A stretch of DNA of 64,000 nucleotides from Roseofilum reptotaenium CS-1145 (GTDB lineage Bacteria; Cyanobacteriota; Cyanobacteriia; Cyanobacteriales; Desertifilaceae): positions 55,519 to 119,518 of the forward strand of contig NZ_JAQMUE010000070.1 in NCBI RefSeq assembly GCF_028330985.1. Direction: 5' to 3'. Of this stretch, positions 58,237 through 64,000 are shown one piece after another. Positions within the stretch are counted from its first letter, which is position 1, and each line of letters opens with the position of its first letter. Under the pieces are notes generated by a model. It worked only from the letters and a program-made list of their open reading frames with translations. It did not search any database and was not told the DNA's origin. The position numbers and the translations under genes are program-made.

Positions 58237-60738
58237 TTGCCCGTGGATGAGTTGCGAGTTGAGGAGCTTGAGCGCTTAAAGCATCGGGTTCGAGAATTAG
58301 AGGCAGAAAATAAAGTTCTACGAAGAAGGTGTAGGGATCTTTATTGGGGTGAGGGGAGAGCTGCAAGATCCGTAAGCAAGAACCTTGAGTCAGAGCAAGA
58401 AGTCGAGTCTGGGGTTCAAGAATCCAGGGTTGTGTTAGATAAAGAAATGCAGATGCGCTCTATTTTTCAGGCGATGCAGGATGTTGTTTTGGTTTTGGAT
58501 GCCGATCTTCAGGAAATTGAGGTCATTCCGACCCATCCGATGATGTTCGCCCATCCTCAGTGGGATATTGTCAATCAGACTTTGGAGTTGTTTTGGGATG
58601 GAGACCAAACTGAAATTTTTCGCAGTCAAATTGAGCGATCGCTTGCCCGTCAGTATCCTGTAACGTTCGAGTATAGTGTGCGCCAAGGCAATCGAGATTT
58701 ATGGTTTACGAGTCATATTTCACCGATTTCTAAGACTTCGGTCGTTTGGGTAGCACGGGAAATTACAGATCGTAAGGAGGCAGAGCTGCGACTTCAGAAT
58801 ATTCGGGAACAGCTCGAGATGATTGTGGAGCAGAGAACAGGAGCACTGCAACGGTTGAATGCTGAGTTAGAGCAGCGAGTACAGGAGCGCACAGCCCAGT
58901 TACAGGAAGTCAATGAGCAGTTGCGTCAGGAAATTGGCGATCGCCACCACGCTCAGGAGGAATTGAGGCGCTCTAAGCAGTTGTTGCAATTGGTGATGGA
59001 TAACATTCCTCAATTTATTGTTTGGAAAGATTTACATTCGATGTATTTGGGCTGTAATCGGAATTTTGCCCAGTTAGCTGGGTTATCTACCCCAGAAGAG
59101 ATTGTGGGGAAAACGGATTATGATTTGTTTTGGACTCGCGACGAGGCCGATTGGTATCGACAGGGCGATCGTCGAGTCATGAATCGCAATCACCCAGAAT
59201 ACCATCGAATAGAAAGCAAGCTGAAAGAAGATGGCACTCGTTTATGGATTGATACCAATACGATTCCTCTCCATGATGCTAAAGATCAAGTAGTAGGAAT
59301 TTTGAGAACCTATGAAAATGTTACCGAACGTAAGCAAATTGAAGAACAATTACGATTAACTCAATTTACTCTCAATCGCCTAGGCGATATCGTAGTCCTG
59401 ATGTCTACTGAGGCACAATTGTTTTATGTGAATGACTCAGCTTGTCGAACATTGGGATATGAGCAATCGGAGTTATTAAATCTGAAGTTTTATCAAATTG
59501 ATACCTTCTATTCTGCTGAAAGTTGGCAAGATCGTTGGCATGAATTACGTCAGTTAAAATCTCTAACCTGTGAATCGATTCTTTGGACAAGCAGTGGTGT
59601 GCCGATTCCCGTAGAAGTGCGGATGAATTATTTAAAGTTTAATGGTAAAGAATATAATTGTGGAATTTTTCGAGATATTTCCGAACGCAAAAAAGCAGAG
59701 GAAGCACTGCGGGAAAGTGAGGAACGATTTAGAGCAATTTTTGAGCAGGTCGCTGTGGGCATGGCAATTGTGACTTTAAATGGGCATTTTTTCCGAGTCA
59801 ATCAGAAATTTTGTGATATTCTTGGATATAATCGCCCCGAAATGCTATCAAGAACGTTTGAAGATATTACTGCTCCAGAAGATTTAGGGAAATTGATGGG
59901 CACTATCGACCGTATATTGACTGAAGATAATCCCAGTGAAACTATAGAGAGTCAATATATTTGTAAGGATAACAAAATAGTTTGGGGTCATGTCACGATC
60001 TCCTTAGTCCGCAAGACTTCTGGGGAGAATCATTATTATATTTGGGTATTTGAAGAAATTAGCGATCGCAAACAAGCCGAAGAAAAACTTAAAGCTTCTC
60101 TGAGAGAAAAAGAGGTTTTACTCAAGGAGATTCATCATCGGGTTAAAAACAATTTAATGGTCGTGTCTAACCTCTTGGAATTGCAGTCTGAATATCTAGA
60201 AAATTCCAGTCTAATAAAAATCTTATCAGACAGCCAAAATCGAATTTATTCGATGTTATTAATTCATGAGAAATTGTACAGAACCACAAATCTAGATCGG
60301 GTTCAATTGGATGATTACTTAGAATCTTTAGTCGCAGGATTATTGGATTCCTATCAAGGTCGAGAACAAAAGGTTGAGTTGATCTTAAATTTAAATCCCA
60401 TTCACCTGAATGTTGAAACAGCTAATCCTTGTGGATTAATTGTTAATGAATTAGTCTCTAACGCCTTAAAACATGCCTTTCCTAACAAACCTCAAAACCA
60501 TCAAGATATCATTTGGGTAGGACTAGAAAAAAATGAAGATCGGGTCATCACTATAGAGGTAAAAGATAATGGGATTGGATTGCCCGCTAATTTTGATATT
60601 CGCCAAGTGGATACCATGGGATTAGAATTGGTCTGCACTTTGGCCGATCAACTAAAAACTAAGCCAGAAATAATTCCCGGTATAGGAACTCATATTCGGT
60701 TGAAATTCTTGGAACTCAAATATCCTCGGAGGTGGTAA
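58237..60738 (+). CDS. Multi-PAS sensor histidine kinase (HisKA_2 type)
   Basis: 833 residues, cytoplasmic (no TM). Order: an N-terminal coiled coil, a PAS-like region (about 75-185), a long coiled coil (about 185-250), then three PAS/PAC modules (about 250-372, 373-485, 495-615). A HisKA_2 domain with LLKEIHHRVKNNLMVVSNLLELQSEYL and a HATPase with NELVSNALKHAFP and EVKDNGIGLP follow. HisKA_2/HWE kinases often signal to stand-alone or unusual receivers. The start is TTG at 58237 or GTG at 58243. The next gene begins 2 bp after its stop. Confidence 0.92.
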   Translation: MPVDELRVEELERLKHRVRELEAENKVLRRRCRDLYWGEGRAARSVSKNLESEQEVESGVQESRVVLDKEMQMRSIFQAMQDVVLVLDADLQEIEVIPTHPMMFAHPQWDIVNQTLELFWDGDQTEIFRSQIERSLARQYPVTFEYSVRQGNRDLWFTSHISPISKTSVVWVAREITDRKEAELRLQNIREQLEMIVEQRTGALQRLNAELEQRVQERTAQLQEVNEQLRQEIGDRHHAQEELRRSKQLLQLVMDNIPQFIVWKDLHSMYLGCNRNFAQLAGLSTPEEIVGKTDYDLFWTRDEADWYRQGDRRVMNRNHPEYHRIESKLKEDGTRLWIDTNTIPLHDAKDQVVGILRTYENVTERKQIEEQLRLTQFTLNRLGDIVVLMSTEAQLFYVNDSACRTLGYEQSELLNLKFYQIDTFYSAESWQDRWHELRQLKSLTCESILWTSSGVPIPVEVRMNYLKFNGKEYNCGIFRDISERKKAEEALRESEERFRAIFEQVAVGMAIVTLNGHFFRVNQKFCDILGYNRPEMLSRTFEDITAPEDLGKLMGTIDRILTEDNPSETIESQYICKDNKIVWGHVTISLVRKTSGENHYYIWVFEEISDRKQAEEKLKASLREKEVLLKEIHHRVKNNLMVVSNLLELQSEYLENSSLIKILSDSQNRIYSMLLIHEKLYRTTNLDRVQLDDYLESLVAGLLDSYQGREQKVELILNLNPIHLNVETANPCGLIVNELVSNALKHAFPNKPQNHQDIIWVGLEKNEDRVITIEVKDNGIGLPANFDIRQVDTMGLELVCTLADQLKTKPEIIPGIGTHIRLKFLELKYPRRW

Positions 60739-60740
60739 TT

Positions 60741-61853
60741 ATGGGAAACCTTAAAATCTTAATTGTAGAAGATGAATTGTTGATTGCTAAAGGACTGGCT
60801 AGAAAATTAAAAAAACTGGGATATCCGGTCATAGAGATTGTCGCTTCTGGAGAAGAAGCCATCCAGTATAGCAAAATCAATCAGCCAGATTTGATCTTAA
60901 TGGATATTGTTCTAGAGGGAGATATGGATGGCATTGAAGCTGCTCAAAAAATCAATGAGTTTCAGTCTATTCCGATCATCTATTTAACGGCTTATGCTGA
61001 TGATGACACCCTGGTGAGAGCAGAAGAGACTAATTATTATGGTTATTTACTCAAACCCTATAAAGAGAGAGAATTGTATGCTACCATGAAAATGGCATTG
61101 AAACAATGGGAAGAAAATCAAATTCTCCGTAAATCTTTATCCCTTGCCCATGCCAAAAGCGAAGAACAATCACGCTACTTATCGATTACATCCCATGATT
61201 TGAGAAATCCCTTAACAACGATTCAAGTATCGGCAGAGATGCTCAAAGACTATGGCGATAAATTATCGGAAGAAAAAAAACAGAAGCATTTAGACTGGAT
61301 TAAGTCTTCAGTTAAGAACATGAATAGCTTGCTCGAAGATATTCTCACCCTGCATCAAGCGGATGCGGGAAAAATAACCTTTGAACCCCAACAGGTCAAT
61401 GTGGTGGAATTGACTGAATCCATTGTCCAGAATTTTGAGGCGATCGCCACTGAGAAGCATCAAATCATCGTGCAAGCGTCACCACCGGAAATTATTGCCT
61501 CCTGCGATATTAAATTGCTCTACCATATTTTAGGGAACTTACTCTCCAACGCCATTAAATACTCACCAGATGGGGGACGCATTATCCTGGACATCTCCCT
61601 GACAGCCACGGATGTTATCTTTGTTATTGAAGATCAAGGGATTGGATTTCCACCAGACTATCAACCCAAACTCTTTACCCAATTTGAACGAGCTTCTAAT
61701 GTTGGCTCGATTAAAGGAACCGGTTTAGGACTCTCCATTGTTAAATATGCTGTAGAGTGCCATGGGGGAAGTATTAGTCTCACCTCTCAAGAAGGAATAG
61801 GGACAAAGGCAATCATTTCTCTCCCCTGTCTTCCCCCAGTCCCTGTAAACTAG
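60741..61853 (+). CDS. Receiver-histidine kinase hybrid
   Basis: 370 residues: an N-terminal receiver (LKILIVEDELLIAKGLARKL, DLILMDIVLEGDMDG with acceptor Asp, IIYLTAYADD, LLKPYKE), then HisKA (LSITSHDLRNPLTTIQ) and HATPase (GNLLSNAIKYSPDGG, EDQGIGFPPD, GTGLGLSIV). A GGAGG at 60728-60732 is 8 bp before the ATG at 60741, overlapping the end of the upstream kinase gene. Translational coupling and a phosphorelay from the PAS kinase to this receiver are likely. Output is by a further, unseen receiver. Confidence 0.92.
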   Translation: MGNLKILIVEDELLIAKGLARKLKKLGYPVIEIVASGEEAIQYSKINQPDLILMDIVLEGDMDGIEAAQKINEFQSIPIIYLTAYADDDTLVRAEETNYYGYLLKPYKERELYATMKMALKQWEENQILRKSLSLAHAKSEEQSRYLSITSHDLRNPLTTIQVSAEMLKDYGDKLSEEKKQKHLDWIKSSVKNMNSLLEDILTLHQADAGKITFEPQQVNVVELTESIVQNFEAIATEKHQIIVQASPPEIIASCDIKLLYHILGNLLSNAIKYSPDGGRIILDISLTATDVIFVIEDQGIGFPPDYQPKLFTQFERASNVGSIKGTGLGLSIVKYAVECHGGSISLTSQEGIGTKAIISLPCLPPVPVN

Positions 61854-61882
61854 ATCGAGCTATCTGATATTGATCTGCATCC

Positions 61883-63052
61883 ATGAAACTGGTCTGTACC
61901 CAAAGTGACCTTAGCACTAACCTCTCCCTCGTGAGTCGAGCTATTCCGTCGCGTCCCTCTCAACCCATTCTCAGTAACGTTCGGTTTATTGCCGATCTCC
62001 AAAATCAAGAAGTGAGTCTCACGGCTTTCGACCTCAGTCTGGGTATTCAAGCTCGTTTTCCCGCCACGGTAGAAGAAGATGGAGATCTGGCCCTTCCTGC
62101 TAAACTCCTCAATGACATGATCTCTCGACTCCCTTCAGGCGATCTCACCCTAGAGACTGACTCTGATGATGGCGAAACCCTTGACCCAAATGTAACCATT
62201 ACCTGCTCCTGCGGACGCTATCAACTCCGAGGACTTGACCCTGAAGACTATCCAGCCTTACCCATCATTGACACTGGCGAAATCCTTACCCTTCCCTCAG
62301 CAGCTATTCTCGAAGGGTTGCGTGGCTGTTTGTTTGCAACCAGCTTAGACGAAACCAAACAAGTCTTAACCGGAGTTCATTTAACCGTTAAAGAAGATAG
62401 CGTAGAATTTGCCGCTACAGATGGTCATCGTCTAGCCGTTGTCACCACCAGTACAGAAAAAGATGAAGAAGAAAATGTGACTCCCATTCAGTCCAATATT
62501 CCCTTTGAAGTCACCGTTCCCGGTCGCGCTCTGCGGGAAATTGAACGCATGATTGGTTCACACAAAGAAGACATCAGCGTAGATTTAACTGTAGACGAGG
62601 GCCAAGTTGTATTTCAACTTCCCTCTTGTCGCCTTAATTGTCGCACCCTAGACGGCCAATATCCGGCTTATGAACAACTCATTCCCCAAGTCTTTGAACG
62701 GCAAATCGATCTCGATCGCCGCCAACTGTTAAGCTCAGTCGAACGGATTGCCATTCTCGCCGATCAGAAAAATAATGTGATCATGTTTAGCCTCCAAGGT
62801 GAGACTCAAGAAGTCATTCTGTCTGTCGAAGCAACGGATGTAGGTTCAGCAACTGAGTCCATTTCCGCAACCATTTCCGGAGAAGATTTGCAAATTGCCT
62901 TTAATGTGAAATATTTGGTCGATGCACTCAAGGCTATTCCTTCCCAAGAGTTGAAAATTCAGGTCAATACAGCCGATAAACCGGTAATTTTGTCTCCCCT
63001 TGGTGCGATCCAAATGACTTGTTTATTAATGCCAGTTCAAATTCGCAGTTAA
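61883..63052 (+). CDS. dnaN: DNA polymerase III beta subunit (sliding clamp)
   Basis: 389 residues, with three clamp domains. Diagnostic blocks are MKLVCTQSDLSTNLSLVSRAIPSRPSQPILSNV, FAATDGHRLAVVTT, TVPGRALREIERM and the C-terminal MTCLLMPVQIRS. It is the processivity clamp of the replicase. It follows the signalling pair by 29 bp on the same strand; no dnaA or origin-like sequence was seen next to it. Confidence 0.96.
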   Translation: MKLVCTQSDLSTNLSLVSRAIPSRPSQPILSNVRFIADLQNQEVSLTAFDLSLGIQARFPATVEEDGDLALPAKLLNDMISRLPSGDLTLETDSDDGETLDPNVTITCSCGRYQLRGLDPEDYPALPIIDTGEILTLPSAAILEGLRGCLFATSLDETKQVLTGVHLTVKEDSVEFAATDGHRLAVVTTSTEKDEEENVTPIQSNIPFEVTVPGRALREIERMIGSHKEDISVDLTVDEGQVVFQLPSCRLNCRTLDGQYPAYEQLIPQVFERQIDLDRRQLLSSVERIAILADQKNNVIMFSLQGETQEVILSVEATDVGSATESISATISGEDLQIAFNVKYLVDALKAIPSQELKIQVNTADKPVILSPLGAIQMTCLLMPVQIRS

Positions 63053-63287
63053 AAGGGGATGCCTGGCAACGTTTCTTATGGCTCCCTACCCTAGGAGTAT
63101 GGTGGATTACAGCAGTTTCTGCTCTGATCTCTCTACCCTTAAGCCTCCTTGTCACCTCTTGAGGTCCGCGACAGCAGAAATCGCTGTATGGTTTTGGATG
63201 ATTGGCAGAAGAAAACCCGGTTTAAAAGCTAAATCGGGTATCACTAAAAACGGAAATTAATTTTTTGACTCACCAGAGCAAGAATCT

Positions 63288-64000
63288 TTACGATTCAACC
63301 CATTCTAAAACTGCCTCTTCTTTTGTATTCGTATCACGAGAAGGGGTTTTGCGGGTAAATTGCATATGAACAGAACGGTTTTGTACTCCATCAGCCGCAA
63401 CTGCCATAATCGGATAATCAATTAAACCATCTTGGAAAGACATCTGGAATCGGAATGTTCCATCTGGATTGAGTTTAATCGGTTTACCACCAATGGTCAC
63501 TGTAGCATCAGGTTCCGTTGCACCATATACAATGAGTTCTGCATCAGCTACCAACCAGAACTTGCGCGGTTGAATAGGAGGGGCAGAGAAGCCTACTCCA
63601 GACATATGTACACCAGACATAGTCGGCATTTCCATACCAGCTCCGGACATGGTTTGTCCCACACCAGACATAGTTAAACCGGCTCCAGACATGGTTTGAC
63701 CTACACCGGACATGGTTTGACCCACACCGGACATAGTTAAGCCAACCCCAGAGGTAGTTAGTCCTACACCCGAGGTGGTCAGGCCCACGCCCGAAGTGGT
63801 CAGTCCTACACCGGACATGGTTTGACCTACACCAGACATAGTTAAGCCAACCCCAGAGGTAGTTAGTCCTACACCCGAGGTGGTCAGTCCTACACCCGAG
63901 GTGGTCAGTCCTACACCCGAGGTGGTCAGTCCTACACCGGACATGGTTTGACCTACACCAGACATAGTTAAGCCAACCCCAGAGGTAGTTAGTCCTACAC
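63288..64000 (-). CDS. DUF4912-type protein with long heptapeptide repeats (5' end cut by window edge)
   Basis: The frame is open through base 64000, so the N-terminus lies outside. The C-terminal ~95 residues (FWLVADAELIVYGATEPDATVTIGGKPIKLNPDGTFRFQMSFQDGLIDYPIMAVAADG, then HMQFTRKTPSRDTNTKEEAVLEWVES) match the end of cyanobacterial DUF4912 proteins. Before it are at least 16 tandem heptads of the form (M/T)SGVG(L/Q)T, with a few SGAG variants, continuing past the edge. The C-terminus suggests cell-surface or cytoplasmic binding. The heptads might form a repetitive spacer; function unknown. Confidence 0.85.
   Translation of the reverse strand, partial: VGLTTSGVGLTMSGVGQTMSGVGLTTSGVGLTTSGVGLTTSGVGLTTSGVGLTMSGVGQTMSGVGLTTSGVGLTTSGVGLTTSGVGLTMSGVGQTMSGVGQTMSGAGLTMSGVGQTMSGAGMEMPTMSGVHMSGVGFSAPPIQPRKFWLVADAELIVYGATEPDATVTIGGKPIKLNPDGTFRFQMSFQDGLIDYPIMAVAADGVQNRSVHMQFTRKTPSRDTNTKEEAVLEWVES
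63605..64000. repeat. 21-bp tandem repeats with 105/126-bp higher-order periodicity
   Basis: Each 21-bp unit encodes one SGVG(L/Q)T(M/T) heptad. The block gttaagccaaccccagaggt starts at 63736, 63841 and 63967, that is 105 and 126 bp apart (five and six units). Near-identity between blocks suggests recent expansion by copying of five- or six-unit segments. Confidence 0.9.

Overview
The window is chromosomal DNA of a cyanobacterium, probably a filamentous non-heterocystous (Oscillatoriales-like) one. The evidence is the abundant HIP1 octamer GCGATCGC, a cp12 gene, Kai clock genes, Uma2 (DUF820) genes, pentapeptide-repeat and bacterial Ser/Thr kinase genes of cyanobacterial type, and short palindromic and heptamer repeats typical of these genomes. 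I cannot name the species from sequence alone. Both window edges cut a gene.

Layout. 1-3.4 kb: a Wza-like export protein (5' cut) and a Wzc-like co-polymerase. 3.5-8.8 kb: a DUF318-type permease with its TIGR03943-type partner, a membrane-anchored beta-propeller protein and a pentapeptide-repeat protein. 8.9-15.0 kb: an uncharacterised four-gene run. Two genes share one N-terminal domain, one of them carrying a roughly 1,150-residue acidic tail with about eleven DPF-type repeats; a soluble protein and a two-TM protein follow. 15.0-25.4 kb: a patchwork of core genes (an LpxB-related gene, leuS) and accessory genes (ankyrin proteins, two Uma2 genes, a possible PD-(D/E)XK protein, mtnB/mtnC). 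Two gene relics here are partial copies of intact genes lying just downstream. 25.4-32.1 kb: an M61 peptidase, a Crp-family regulator, rimO, a DEAD-box helicase and two small membrane proteins. 32.2-38.6 kb: two tandem Ser/Thr kinases with different C-terminal modules (FGE-sulfatase and macro), an RtcB homologue and an RTX-type protein, plus a third relic that copies the RTX 3' end. 38.7-42.0 kb: a compact operon kaiA-kaiB-kaiC plus one unknown gene. The KaiA-like protein is a receiver/KaiA chimera, so this looks like the non-canonical KaiA3-B3-C3 clock rather than the standard KaiABC. 42.6-58.1 kb: a small conserved-looking protein, murG, exported proteins, a prohibitin, map, an amidase, an alanine/glycine symporter, pgpH-like, cp12, a FIST protein and a GGDEF response regulator. 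58.2-63.1 kb: a two-gene signalling unit (PAS HisKA_2 kinase and a receiver-kinase hybrid) followed by dnaN. The right edge cuts a DUF4912-type protein with long heptapeptide repeats.

Main points of interest: (1) the KaiA3-B3-C3-like operon with a fourth, unrecognised gene and a degenerate receiver in KaiA3; (2) the four-gene acidic-scaffold cluster at 8.9-15.0 kb; (3) three independent cases where accessory DNA sits between a partial relic of a gene and the intact gene, two of them directly abutting Uma2 genes; (4) a Ser/Thr kinase fused to a macro domain whose ancestral ATG appears to have become ATA; (5) an orphan minus-strand intrinsic terminator. No rRNA, tRNA or CRISPR array was seen.
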